64,000 bases of DNA, from the NCBI GenBank assembly GCA_028641055.1, contig CM054057.1, positions 578,054,610-578,118,609 on the forward strand. Direction: 5' to 3'. Source of the stretch: Alopecurus myosuroides. Lineage: Eukaryota > Streptophyta > Magnoliopsida > Poales > Poaceae. Shown here one piece after another: positions 45,681-56,153 of this stretch. How positions within the stretch are numbered: the stretch's first letter is position 1; the number at the start of each line of letters is the position of its first letter. A program made the position numbers and the translations under genes. A model generated the notes under the pieces. That model was not told the DNA's origin. It did not search any database and worked only from the letters and a program-made list of their open reading frames with translations.

Positions 45681-46420
45681 TGAGGTTGATCCGGTCCAAT
45701 GGGTTCTTCCCCCAATGCATGTGATTCTTGGAGGGGAAACCAGACTTCATGGTTTTGTAGTCGGCGTGGATGAAGGCGGTTGCCATCGGAGCCATCCCGG
45801 TCTTGTGACCGTACAAATCATCAAAATGGATAAGATCCTGAAGATCAATGTAGTGATCTTCAGGTATCACAATACCCAAGCGCATCAACTTCTCCCGGTC
45901 TTGAGTGATGTCAACACTGCAGAAGTCGTACCCCTTGTTGACAAGAAAATCAACAAGGGCCGGAGAATCGTTTGAACTATTGCAACAACAAAAATAGAAC
46001 GTGTTAGATATGTTGCAACACATGTATTCTTCCCATGCAACAAACAAATCGAAAATGCAACACTATCCTACAAGAGAGATCAATTGTACGTGTGCGTTAC
46101 CTTGCCCATTGGAAGACCAACACGATCTCCTTGAAGGCAATTTGGATGACGGCAACATCCCTTTGATTCGCCGTATACTCTAAATCAAGCCCGAAGAACC
46201 TATGGTGTTCATCGGCTTCTTCATAGAGATTGCTCAAATGCGTAAGAAGATCGGGGAGCCTCTCGCACATATTGGTGTACGCCACGTCGAGACTCTTGCG
46301 GCATGGTGTGGCCACACGTAGAGTGTTCCAAACTTGAGCGATGGGTGCTTGGTGGAGGAAGATCGAAGAGAGGAGAAGAAACAGAGAAGAGAGAAGAAAA
46401 AACAGAGACTCTCGGGTGCG
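45613..46420 (-). pseudogene. Captured 3'-5' exonuclease (DEDDy, WRN-like) in the CACTG transposon
   Basis: There are two minus-strand exons. Exon 1 ends at 46101 before a GT donor (AAG|GTAACG). Exon 2 runs 45976-45613 after a TTGCAATAG acceptor, and the reading frame is kept across the intron. Exonuclease motifs are all present: Exo I as FFGLDLEYT, Exo II within VDITQDREKL, and Exo III as YAAIDAYVSYEL near the C-terminus, which is the DEDDy pattern of RNase D/WRN-type nucleases. The upstream start is uncertain: the frame is open through QVWNTLRVATPCRKS toward the transposon end, with an internal Met at about 46273 (MCERLPDL). It could be an expressed chimeric gene or a passive passenger. The label pseudogene is cautious. 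Confidence 0.7.
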
Positions 46421-46683
46421 CGCACTGTAGCAATGGCCTCTGCCTCTCGCTCGCGAAATAAAACCGCCACACGGGAGGCGAGCAGTTTGTATCTTTAGTC
46501 CCGGGTGGCCAGGCCAACCGGAATTAAAGCCCTCCACGCGCCTCCACGCGTTTCCCAACCCACGACGCATGACCTTCTGTCGCGGGTCTCCTCACGACCC
46601 GGGACTAAAACCCCTTTAGTCACGGTGTGCAAAGTTTGGGGACTGATGGGAGCGTATGGAAGGCCTTTTTTCTACCAGTGACA

Positions 46684-46928
46684 GTTCATTAACAATTTCT
46701 TGGTAACCTCGTCCTTGACACCAATATAGTGTCAACATCTTCTCAAAGGACGCAATTCGACCTGTTTCCTTGAAATATCGAGAAGCACACAGCCGAATCG
46801 ATATAGTTAATTTTTTTTTTTTTGAGGATAGAACCCGTTTGAGAGGCCTTTTCTTTACATACCGGCGATCGGCCCACGTATACATAAAAGTCATCGACAA
46901 CGGCCAAAACGGAGTCTCCACAGATTAA
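46684..46928 (+). promoter_or_regulatory. 5' region of F-box B
   Basis: Related to the upstream region of F-box A in inverted orientation. It contains a T-run (46806-46823, followed by GAGGATAGAACC) that may be the tail of a small retroposon. It ends in CAGATTAA (46921-46928), repeated at 47611-47618 on the far side of an insertion. Confidence 0.45.
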
Positions 46929-47610
46929 ATTCACCCGCACGGTATAGGTGAGGGTGGAGTCACCCCATATCTTTACCCGTCCATCCAAAATATACCCGTC
47001 ACCCGTACCTATACCCTTCAAGGGTATAACTTTTTTCCATACCCGTCTCCCGGCCGACAGGGTATATGGGTACCCGTGGGTAAAAATACTCACGTTTGCA
47101 ACACAACAAATTGATCATAAAATAGGTATAAAAAAATTATATAATCATAAATTACTAATACCATCACATTTTAAACAATAATGTACAAAAACATGTCTTA
47201 AAAACAACACTTTCTTGTAAAAAAATAGTTTTCCATAGTAGCAACACATAGAAATGTAAAAATAACAACACATAATCATAAGCAAAAACACATAGTCATA
47301 CAATTTAAGTTTACGAACTCATGACAAATTATAGATATAAATTGATTGCACATTAAAGTTTTTACCTTGTGTGATTAGGGGAAGGTTACTACGTAAATAT
47401 ATTATATCAGACCCGTTTGTAAAAATGTTAGATGGGTACATGGGTATGCGGGTATGGGTTATGAGATCCCATACCCTATCTACCTGTTGGGTATGATATT
47501 TTCCCATTTATATACCCATGGGTAAAAATTTATCCTATACCCTTACCCTAATAAGGTTTTTACCCACAGGGTACGCGGGTAATGGGTACCCATTGCCATC
47601 CCTACGCACG
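46929..47610. mobile_element. Insertion in F-box B promoter, possibly hAT-like
   Basis: The insertion is flanked by an 8-bp direct repeat CAGATTAA (46921-46928, 47611-47618). Both flanks match the uninterrupted promoter of F-box A (TCTCCGCAGATTAA), so the extra DNA is an insertion. The 8-bp duplication length and a TAGGGATGGCAATGGGTA-like end (reverse strand, near 47580-47603) fit hAT elements. The interior is full of TACCCGT and ACGGGTA motifs. Good terminal inverted repeats are not visible at the exact junctions, so the family is uncertain. Confidence 0.5.
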
Positions 47611-47938
47611 CAGATTAACTCCTAGTCGAGTATGCACGCTGCCATGGCGTCGCCGCCGCCGCTAGGGATTCCATCATCGTCGCCTGAAGTGCTCGGCTGT
47701 GATATTGTCTCTGCACCTATGACCAGCACGCTTGCATCTGCCGAAGTTGACGTCATCTTCGAGATCCTCACGTGGTTGCCAGCCAAGTCACTGGACCGAT
47801 GCCGGTGCGTGTCAAAGGAGTGGCGCACCCTCATATCCGACCCGGCCTTCGCTCCATGCGCGCAGATGCCGCGTCGAGCCGCTCCTCGTTGCCATGTCCG
47901 GCTCCGTGTTCGACAGAAAACTGCTGCTACTGGACATG

Positions 47939-50900
47939 CACTAAGGGAGAACTTTTATACGCCGACGGCCCGGCATGTTAGGGCATAATAAAAAAAATTG
48001 GGCTACGCCGACGGCAACCCCGTCGGCCTATTTTTTTTTGCTACGCCGACGGCATTCGTCGGCGTATCTTAGTTTTTTTTTTAACTCACTCACCATTTTA
48101 AGCATAACTTTTGCATTCGAACTCGGATTTCGACGTTCATTAGCTCGTTTTGAAAATGAGTAACATGTCTACATCATCATGCATATAATTCAAGCTATAT
48201 TCTTCAAAAAAATTAGCATAGGGTTAACGGTTACCAGCTGTAGACCTATAAGCTGAGTTTTTCTCCAGCGAAGCTAGAGGTTGAATATTGAGAAACTCTT
48301 GGTGTATCTATGATGAAATAGGTAGTTGTGTATCTAAAAATGATTTTTTACAAAAATCATGAGCAAACTATGAGGTATCTGTTGTTCAAATTTGACCAGT
48401 TTCCAACAGAATCGGCAAAAACTTGTGTTTTTCAAAACAGGTGGATGGAAACCTTTTCATATGAAAAAATTAGTTATTTGTGCATATAACATGGTATAGT
48501 ATTTTCAAAAATTATAACTCTCAAGTTTTGCAACATATTTATGGTAGGTCCTTAAAAAAAACCATTTTTTACACTCGGAAAATAAAAATGATTTTTTTTA
48601 TTGAATTAAAAGGAAAACTTCCTCCGTCAACATTATCCGTGCTTCCAATATGCATGTTTTTGTGGAATATGGACACATCTAAACAAACTATGTCATGGAT
48701 TTGACCATAACACCCGTCATTTGGCCCCAAACCCTGAAATGTTCGGAAGAGATATCTTATTTTGAACACATTTTCAACACAATTGTCATATATAATGACA
48801 CCACGTGAAGTTTATTATTTTTTGTGTATACTAGGAAATATATAATGACACCACGTGAAGGTCTTGCACCATTTTGGGTTGTTTTGAATTTTTTGGAATT
48901 TTCTAAGCCGGTTTGAGGAAAAAGTCAAGATGGCGGGCATGACCGTTCGTAGCTAGGGTTTGAATATTATGAAACTCTTGGTGTACCTATTATGAAATAG
49001 GTAGTTGTGTACCTAAAAATGATTTTTTCCAAAAATTATGAACTATGCTACCTGTAGTTAATTTGACCAGCTTCCAACGGAATCGGTAAACTAGTGTTTT
49101 TCAAAAGAAGTGGATGGAACCTTTTCATGGGAAACAAATTGGTTGTTTGTGCATATAATGGTCTAGTATTTTCTAAAAATTAGCCCTCAAGTTTTGCAAC
49201 ATATTTGTGGTAGGTCCTTCACAAAAAAACCCATTTTTTACACTCGAAAAATAGAAAATGGTTTTTTTATTTAGTGAAAAGGAAAACTTCCTTCGTCAAC
49301 ATTGTCTGTGCCTCCAAGATGCATGTTTGTGTGGAATATGAGCACATTTAAACAAACTATTCCATGGATTTGACCATAACACCGTCATTTGGCCCGAAAC
49401 TCTGGAATATTCGGAGGAGATAGTTTCTTTGTGAACACATTTTCAACACAACTGTCGTATTCCAAGTTTATTATTTTTGCTATATACTGGGACATATATA
49501 ATGACACCACGTGAAGGTCTTGCATCATTTTGGGTTGTTTTGTTTTTTTCGGAATTTTGTAAGCCGGTCTGAGGAAAAAGTCAAGACGGCGGGAATGACC
49601 GCTCGTAGCTAGGGGTTGAACATTGAGAAACTTTTGGTGTATATATGATTAAATAGGTAGTTTTGTACCTAAAAATGATATTTTCCAAAAATCATGAGCA
49701 AACTATGAGGTACCTGTAGTTCAAATTTGACCATTTTCCATCGGAATCGACACAAACTTGTGTTTTTCAAAAGAGGTGAATGGAAACCTTTTCATATGAA
49801 ACAAATTGGTTATGTGTGCATATAAAATGGTATAGTATTTTCAAAAATTGTAGCTCTCAAATTTTGCAACATATTTGTGGTAGTTCCTTCACACAAAAAA
49901 AAACAATTTTTTACACTCGGAAAATAGAAAATGATTTTTTTATTTAATGAAAAGGAAAACTTCCTCCGTCAACATTTTCCGTGCTTTCAAAATGCATGTT
50001 TTTGTGGAATATGGCACATTTAAACAAACTATGCCATGAATTTGACCATAAGACCCGTCATTTGGCCCGAAACCCTGAAATGTTCGGAGGAGATAGTTTA
50101 TTTTTGTGAACACATTTTCAACACAACTGTCGTATTCCAAGTTTATATTTTTGGTGTATACTAGGACATATATAATGACACCACGCGAAGGTCTTGCATC
50201 AATTTGGGCTGTTTTGATTTTTTTGGAATTTTATAAGCCGGTTTGAGGAAAAAGTCAAAATGGCGGGCATGACCGTTCGTAGCTAGGGGTTGAATATTGA
50301 GAATCTCTTGGTGTATCTATGATGAAATAGGTAGTTTTGTACCTAAAAATGATATTTGCCAAAAATCATGAGCAAATTATGAGGTACCTGTAGTTTAAAT
50401 TTGACCAGTTTCCATCGGAATCGGCAGAAATTTGTGTTTTTCAAAAGGGGTGGATGAAACCTTTTCATATGAAACAAATTGGTTATTTGTGCATATAACA
50501 TGGTCTAGTATTTTCAAAAATTGTACCTCCCAAGTTTTGCAACATATTTGTGGTAGGTCCTTCACAAAAAAACCATTTTTTACACTCGGAAAAAAGAAAA
50601 TGGTTTTTTATTCAATGAAAAGGAAAACTTTCTCCGTCAACATTGTCCGTGCTTCCAAGATGCGTGTTTTTGTGGAATATGGGCACATTTAAACAAACTA
50701 TGCCATGGATTTGACCATAACACCCGTCATTTGGCCCGAAACTCTGGAATGTTCGAAGGAGATAACTCATTTTTGTGAACATATTTTCAATACAACTGTC
50801 TATTCCAAGTTTATTTTTTTGGGTGTATACTAGGACATATATAATGACACCACGCGAAGGTCTTGCATCATTTTGGGTTGTTTTGAATTTTTTGGAATTT

Positions 50901-51867
50901 TCTAAGCCGGTTTGACGAAAAAGTCAAGACGGCGGGCATGACCGTTCGTAGCTAGGGGTTGGATATTGAGAAACTCTTGATGTATCTATGATGAAATAGG
51001 TAGTTTTATAACTAAAAATGGTTTTTGCCAAAAATCATGAGCAAACTATGAGTTACGTGTAGTTCAAATTTGACCAGTTTCCAGCGAAATCGGCAGAAAC
51101 TTGTGTTTTTCTAAAGAGGTGGATTGAAACATTTTCACAGGAAACAAATTGTTTATTTTTGCATATAACATGGTCTAGTATTTTCAAAAATTGTAGCTCT
51201 CAAGTTTTGTAACATATTTGTGTTTGGTCCTTCATAAAGAAAACCATTTTTTCACTCGGAAAATAGAAAATAGATTTTTTTTACAATGAAAAGGAAAAAA
51301 GTCTTATACATGATGGAAAATATTATATGGATGCCATATTTTAATTTCTCTCATTTTTCTAATAAATATAGACATATTATTTGTCAAATTTCGATTTACG
51401 GATTTATAGATATGAATTATTCAATATTAAATAGAAAAGGCAAAATGTTAATTATTATTTAAATTCAAGATTATTTAAATTCAAGTTTATTATTAGTTAT
51501 TATTTTTTATTTAAATAAGTGTTTGAATTTACAAAATAAAAGAATGTGACATGATGGTCCAAAGGTTAGCAGGATTGATTGGATACTATTGTCAGCAACA
51601 CATTGGTTGTTTCTGGGTAGCTCATAAGGAAGGAACTACGAAGTTAAACGTGCTGGGGCTAGAGCAATCTCATGATTGGTGACCGGTCGGACTATACGCC
51701 GACGGCTTCCCCGCTGGTGTATCCCAGTTTACGCCGATGGGATGCATATGCCGACGACCGTTAGGCTACGCCGACAGAGCAAAAGGCCAACAGGGCATAC
51801 GCCGACGGGGATATTGCTTTCCCCGACGGTAGTAGGGCCGTTGGCGTCTTCAACGATTCCCGTAGTG
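47939..51867. mobile_element. Non-autonomous CACTA transposon inside F-box B (3.93 kb)
   Basis: The left end CACTAAGGGAGAAC is followed by TACGCCGACGGC motifs (47960-48070). The right end, read on the minus strand, is CACTACGGGAATCG with GCCAACGGC/GCCGACGG motifs (51690-51850). The target duplication is ATG at 47936-47938 and ACG at 51868-51870, a single C-to-T difference; the intact gene A has GACACCGATGG here. No transposase is present; most of the element is a tandem repeat. The shared GCCGACGG subterminal motif suggests it is mobilised by the same transposase group as the element ending at 37849. Confidence 0.93.
48270..51290. repeat. Tandem repeat of ~670 bp (about 4.5 copies) inside the CACTA element
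   Basis: AAATAGGTAGTTNTGTA recurs at about 48321, 49000, 49660, 50331 and 51000, and GCGGGCATGACCGTTCGTAG-type phrases recur at about 48935, 49590, 50262 and 50932. The spacing is 660-680 bp. Units are AT-rich and non-coding. They share no obvious sequence with the ~350-bp satellite at 18324-37180. Confidence 0.9.
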
Positions 51868-52647
51868 ACGGATGGAACGGTCGTGAGGGCGGTGGAGGAC
51901 CTAGGTGGGGTTCAGAGGTCCCATATGCCGATGGTGGATTATAGGATCCGGGGGAGCCTCAGTGACCTAGCCTGCATCTCCTCCGGCTACAACCAGTCTG
52001 TCATGCTAGTGGTGGATCTAGCCACCGGGAAGACGTTACATGCATGCTTCGAACCGGTCGAGGAGATGTACTATGTGTGCTTCGGCTTCGGACGCGCCAC
52101 ACACTCCGGCTCGCTCAAGGTCTTCCGTCTCTGCCTCGAGTTGAGAGCCCGCACACAGACCTGCGAGGTCCTCACGCTAGGAGATGGCAGCAAGTGGAGG
52201 CAGACGAAATCGGCCCCAACAATGCTCTCTCTTTTGCATAATCAATGCTCCGGAGCCCCGGTCAATGGTGTCTTGCATTTCTTGTCCGAAGACAAGTGTG
52301 AGATGCTCTCCTTCGAACTCGATAATGAGAAGTGGAAGTTGATCCACAGACCACGAGGCTTGGAGGCCTCAGCCGTAACTGAGCTTAATGGCACCTTGTG
52401 CATGGACCAATATATGGCTACTGACTGATTCCGAAAAAAACATTTGGGTAAAAGCGTACACGATGACGTTCGCCGGTTCTGTGGTACATTTGAGAGTGTT
52501 ACAATCTGGTGGAGAGCTACTCTTTTACTACGACGACTCCATGGGGAAGACAGTGCTAAGAGTATATACCATCCTCGGTCGGGGAAATGCATAGAGGTGA
52601 AGACGTCGACCAAGCTGTACCTCGATTTCGGAGCCAGTCCTAGTTGA

Positions 52648-53207
52648 ATCGTCTTAACGTCTTTTTTGAAGTATCCTTTTGATGACCACATGAACAATTT
52701 AATTTTTGTTTCAAAGAAGTAGGCAATGTATGATTGTAAAGTCCAATTCACAAATGAACAGTGGTGTATACTTAAGAAATAAAAAAAAATACTCAAGAAT
52801 ATACTTGGAAGTTGCTGCAAAGTGGGTGTCCCTTTTATATATGGGTCAGTTTGTATTACTAGCTGGTTTGCTTCATGGTATAAGAAATCGTTCGTCTCGT
52901 ACCTGGCTGTGTCTCGGCTGCTTTGCAATGCTCAATATCAAAATCCATGGCTTATTTGCATGTTTCACCATATAGGTAGCGAAGAGTTGATTTCGCCAGC
53001 ACCATCATTGTCTTTGCACCTTTATCCTGAAAGCTACTTGTCTTGCCGAGCCCAGAAACTGTGCTCAGCTTTACGCGAAGCAAATCAGTAGGTTTATGCC
53101 TGGCGGAGTGGTTCGTGCTTGAAATGCAATCCATTCAGCGTGGCAACGGTGCAACAATTTACAGATAACGGGAGGGATTGCCAGAGACTAAAGTTAAACT
53201 AGCATTC
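52648..53207 (+). other. 3' flank of F-box B, duplicated before the glutaredoxin gene
   Basis: AAAGTGGGTGTCCCTTTTAT, CTGGTTTGCTTCATGGTATA and GAAGCAAATCAGTAGGTTTA here parallel AAAGTGGCGTCCCTTTTATG, GTCTTGTTTCATGGTATAAA and GAAGCGAATTAGTGGGTTTA at 60450-60730. The stretch is therefore one side of a segmental duplication. No gene is seen. Confidence 0.7.
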
Positions 53208-53400
53208 ACAGATCGCCTTGACAACGATGTTCAGAAGTTTAGCCAGTTTCCTGCTTTTGTATGTTTCAACGGTATCTGCATTTTTTTCCCAATAAGAAAT
53301 CAATAAGTAGGAGTTAGGGTGTAAAGTGAGTTCTTTGATATCATTGTTGTAACAGATCTGTGCACCAGAACACTACATGTCATTCTTGAGTACTGTATAT
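53208..53400 (-). pseudogene. Glutaredoxin exon 4 and intron 3 remnant
   Basis: On the minus strand, GATACCGTTGAAACATAC and following bases encode a degraded version of the last glutaredoxin exon (pattern DTVETYKSRKLAKLLNIVVK), just after a CTGCAG-like acceptor at 53275-53282. Intron-like sequence upstream (to about 53400: AGTGAGTTCTTTGATATCAT, GTGCACCAGAACACTACAT) matches intron 3 of the intact gene at 61080-61130. Exons 1-3 are absent. The reading frame lacks the original stop context. It marks the duplication junction beside F-box C. Confidence 0.88.
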
Positions 53401-53527
53401 CCAGTTTTATACAATATAGTACTTGGACGACACAGAAGCGATACTATTGTTACGGTGTTAGAAAATTTCCCACCATGGACGTTCCGGGCGAGCCTCGGTG
53501 ACCTCGCCTGCATCTCCTACGGCTATG

Positions 53528-53580
53528 GCCACTCTGGTTTTTTTTTTTTTTTTTTTTTTTTGAACAAGAGCCACTCTGGT
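53528..53580 (-). mobile_element. Tiny retroposed tail with 11-bp target duplication
   Basis: GCCACTCTGGT (53528-53538) is repeated at 53570-53580. Between them are 31 bp of about 23 T followed by GAACAAGA. This is the structure of a severely 5'-truncated LINE/SINE insertion, poly(A) on the minus strand. The 42 added bases are a multiple of three, so the F-box frame stays open through them as a phenylalanine run. Confidence 0.8.
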
Positions 53581-53737
53581 ATGGTGGTGGGGAACCTAGC
53601 CACTGGGGAGAGGCTACTGGATCGCTTCAACCCGGCCAAGAAGATGCACACTATCTGTGCTTCGGCCTCGGGCGCGCCGCGCAGTCCGGCTCGCTCAAGG
53701 TCTTCCGTCTCGACGTCCATTTGTGACGAGAACACAC

Positions 53738-53843
53738 CGAATCCTGGGAGGTGCTCACGCTAGGAGACGGCCGCACCAAGTGGAGACGGACGAATCCTGG
53801 GAGGTGCTCACGCTAGGAGACGGCCGCACCAAGTGGAGACGGA
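53738..53843 (+). repeat. 53-bp tandem duplication in F-box C
   Basis: CGAATCCTGGGAGGTGCTCA starts at 53738 and again at 53791. The copies are identical through GTGGAGACGGAC. Length 53 is not a multiple of three, so the duplication shifts the frame. Confidence 0.92.
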
Positions 53844-54354
53844 CAAAACCGCCCCCAAAAAATGCTCTCTCTTTGCGGTAGCAATACCTCGTGAGTCGCG
53901 GTCAATGGCGCCTTGCATTTCTTATCAGAGGACAAGGTCGACGTGCTCTCCTTCGACCTTGATAACGAGAGCTGGAAGGTGATCCATGGACCACAAGGAC
54001 TCGAGGAGGCCATAATAACCTTGGTTGAGCTTAATTGTTCCTTGTGCATGGTTCAGAAGTTGCAGAGTGTGATCAATATGTGGCTCCTGAGTGATTCCGA
54101 GCAGAACATTTGGATCAGAGCATACACGATGCTGGTTCCGAGATTCGGCTTTGAGAAGCCGTTGAGATTACGTCTTGGTGGGGAGCTCCTCTTCTCTCAC
54201 TATGACTACACGGGAAAGCCAGTGTTACAGGTGTACGATCCTCGTTCGGAGAAGTGCACAGAGGTGAAGACATAGAAAGCTCGTCGGCAAAATCGGCCTT
54301 TGTGGTTCAAACTTGGATCCTAGATTTTGTGGTCAGTCCAGTTGAATCACCTTA

Positions 54355-54614
54355 GGCCCCGCTTGGTTGACTGTATATTAGCCAAAACGGCCGTGAATTC
54401 CGGAGCCGTAACTGCTCCCAGATTGAGGCGCTTGGTTCAGCGTTTTTTTTGTCCCTCCGTAAATTTGCCTGGCGCGTTTACCGTATGTTTAGCAGGGAAA
54501 TTTCACGGACCTCCGGAGGTCCCGCTCGAAATCCGGCCGGGTTTTGCGGGCACAACAAAACGGCGGGTGAAATATTTCGGGACGGGATTTCGCACAGATA
54601 TTCCAAACGGGGCC
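54355..54614. mobile_element. Tourist-like MITE (PIF/Harbinger), 260 bp
   Basis: The terminal inverted repeats GGCCCCGCTTGG and CCAAACGGGGCC are flanked by the TTA target duplication (54352-54354, 54615-54617). It is non-coding and GC-rich. It lies about 80 bp after the stop of F-box C and interrupts its 3' flank relative to B. Confidence 0.92.
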
Positions 54615-54914
54615 TTAATGTTTTTTCAAGTGTCCTTTTGACGGACAAATCAAATAATTACCTTTTGTCAGAATGCAGCGGGCAAGGTGTGACCGTAAAT
54701 GCTTTCCTTCAACTGCAACACAAGAATACCTCTTCGTTCTCTCTGGCGACAGGGAGGCGATCAGGGTCTTTGACCTAGGAAACTAGGGTTTGAGCTCGCT
54801 ACGCCAATTCGTATCAGAATCGATCAAGGCCTTGGTTGTCCGCTGCCTACCTGCCCTCATACTTCGAGGCGGAGGGGTCTGCAGCGGCAGATTGGAAATC
54901 TTTTTGTGATACAG

Positions 54915-56153
54915 ATGGAGGCACCGACGGGATCAGAGGAGAGTATGACTGGATAGACTGCTTCGGGATCGGCGAGAGCGCCTAATGAACCCATTGATGT
55001 TCTGCTGCAACGACTGGGTGTGGAGGATGATGAACTCGACGATCTTGTATTTGAGGAGGAGGAGGATGCACCGAAAGAAGGGGTAAAGTGGCTAGCCCTA
55101 GCGCGGGTACACACGTCGAACAAGTTTAGTGCCCAAACCCTTGAACAGCATATGCTCAATGCTTGGTCCCCGGCTAAATCGGTAGAGATTATTGCTCTTG
55201 AGGAGAACCTATTCACGATCCAGTGCTACTGCCTAGGCGATTGGGTCAAGATCACGGAAGGAGGTCCATGGCTCTTCAGACAGCACGCGGTGGTCATTGA
55301 ACCGTATGATGGATTGGCCCCGGTCCAATCCGTGGAATTAAATTTCATCGCCGTTTGGATCCAAATCCATAACCTACCCCCGGGGTATAGGAAATCCATT
55401 AACTTGATCACCAATTTGGCGGAAAAGAAACTCGGGAAGGTTCTAAAAGTGGAGTCTGAACTGTCAGGTATTGGTAATTTTGTCAGGGTTCTTGTGAAGC
55501 TGGATGTCCGGAAAACTTTGGCTCGTTTTGTATCAGTTTCCAGAGCAGGACAAAGGGAGTTCTATGCAATCAAAGTTGAGAAGTTTCCCAAATTTTGTGG
55601 TTCTTGCGGTCTGCTTGGCCACATGTATACAGAGTGTGGCTCGGGAGAGCATGACATCGCCACGCTGAAGTGGGGGGATTGGCTGAAAGCTGACTGGGAC
55701 ACTTAGCAGGGACGCAGACAGATATCGGGCTCGAGGGATGCTGGGCGTGGGAGAACAGGGGGATGGCGTGATCCTTCTGGTAGGGGTCGTGGTCGTGGAC
55801 CTCCGGGTTTTGACTGGCGAGTACACCCCGAGCGCGATATAGAGAGGAAGGAGATGGGCCTGGTGAATCATGAGCTAGCGGATACTGCAACCAGCCCAAT
55901 CAAGAAAGCTGATACTATTATGTCTGATGCGGAAAATTCTGCCCGAAAACGCCTCAACTATATCCAAGATGATACTGAGAATAGAGCATTGGTGGTTGTT
56001 AAACCCACCAATAGTGTTGGCCCGATGGGGGAACCGAGCCAAGGTAATTCTTCTTCGGATTCACATAAAAGGCACAAGGGGGACAGTCAGAGTATTCAAA
56101 CACCTTCAAATTCATCGGCGGGCACGTTCGACGGGCGCCGCCGGGAGCAATGA
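54915..56153 (+). pseudogene. LINE ORF1 (nucleic-acid-binding protein, two premature stops)
   Basis: From ATG 54915 (MEAPTGSEESMTG) the frame meets TAG at 54954-54956, continues open from 55020, meets TAG at 55704-55706, and goes on in frame to TGA 56151-56153. The middle part contains a DUF4283-type domain (WLALARVHTSNKFSAQTLEQ, CYCLGDWVKITEGGPWLFRQ) and a zinc knuckle of the C-X2-C-X4-H-X4-C type (CGSCGLLGHMYTEC). The C-terminal part is Arg/Gly- and Ser-rich. ORF1 proteins of plant L1 elements bind the element RNA. Its stop overlaps the ORF2 start as ATGA, suggesting ORF2 translation by termination and restart. Confidence 0.9.

Larger units (their letters stand above)
44751..46680 (-). mobile_element. 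Non-autonomous CACTG-ended (CACTA superfamily) transposon, 1.93 kb
   Basis: The ends CACTGGTAGAAAA (44751) and TTTTTTCTACCAGTG (46680) are inverted repeats, flanked by the 3-bp target duplication ACA (44748-44750 and 46681-46683). Subterminal TTTAGTCCCGGTT motifs occur in both orientations near each end (44775-44955 and 46495-46620). It encodes no transposase; instead its interior carries a 3'-5' exonuclease gene fragment. It lies between the two head-to-head F-box genes. Confidence 0.92.
47644..52647 (+). pseudogene. F-box gene B, frameshifted and split by a CACTA transposon
   Basis: The 5' part (47644-47938) begins MASPPPLGIPSSSPEVLGCD and includes an F-box (VDVIFEILTWLPAKSLDRCR, VSKEWRTLISDPAF). 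One extra base near 47855 shifts the frame compared with gene A. The coding sequence is broken at CTGGAC|ATG by a 3.93-kb CACTA element and resumes at 51868 (ACG GAT GGA ACG GTC). The 3' part (51868-52647) contains the F-box-associated domain (LACISSGYNQSVMLVVDLAT, CEVLTLGDGSKWRQTK, GVLHFLSEDKCEMLSFELDN). Further frame breaks occur near 52405 and 52560, before the end ...GASPS-stop. It is a paralogue of gene A, non-functional on at least four counts. Confidence 0.9.
53465..54275 (+). pseudogene. F-box pseudogene C, 5' truncated (no F-box)
   Basis: Homology to gene A begins only at PPWTFRASLGDLACISYGYG, so the F-box and first roughly 120 residues are missing; upstream sequence is glutaredoxin intron remnant. 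The rest covers the associated domain: MVVGNLATGERLLDRFNPAK, then a frame break near 53655, a 53-bp tandem duplication (53738-53843), and an open 3' segment 53913-54275 (FLSEDKVDVLSFDLDNESWK, MWLLSDSEQNIWIRAYTM, GGELLFSHYDYTGKPVLQVY) ending EVKT-stop, somewhat shorter than A. A small poly(T) retroposon lies at 53539-53569. It cannot act as an SCF receptor. Confidence 0.9.

Noticed and set aside
46806..46920. T-run followed by GAGGATAGAACC as a separate retroposon
   Set aside because: No target duplication could be found on both sides, so it is not listed as an element.
53539..53561. Poly-phenylalanine tract in F-box C
   Set aside because: It is the translated poly(T) of a retroposon insertion, not a protein feature.
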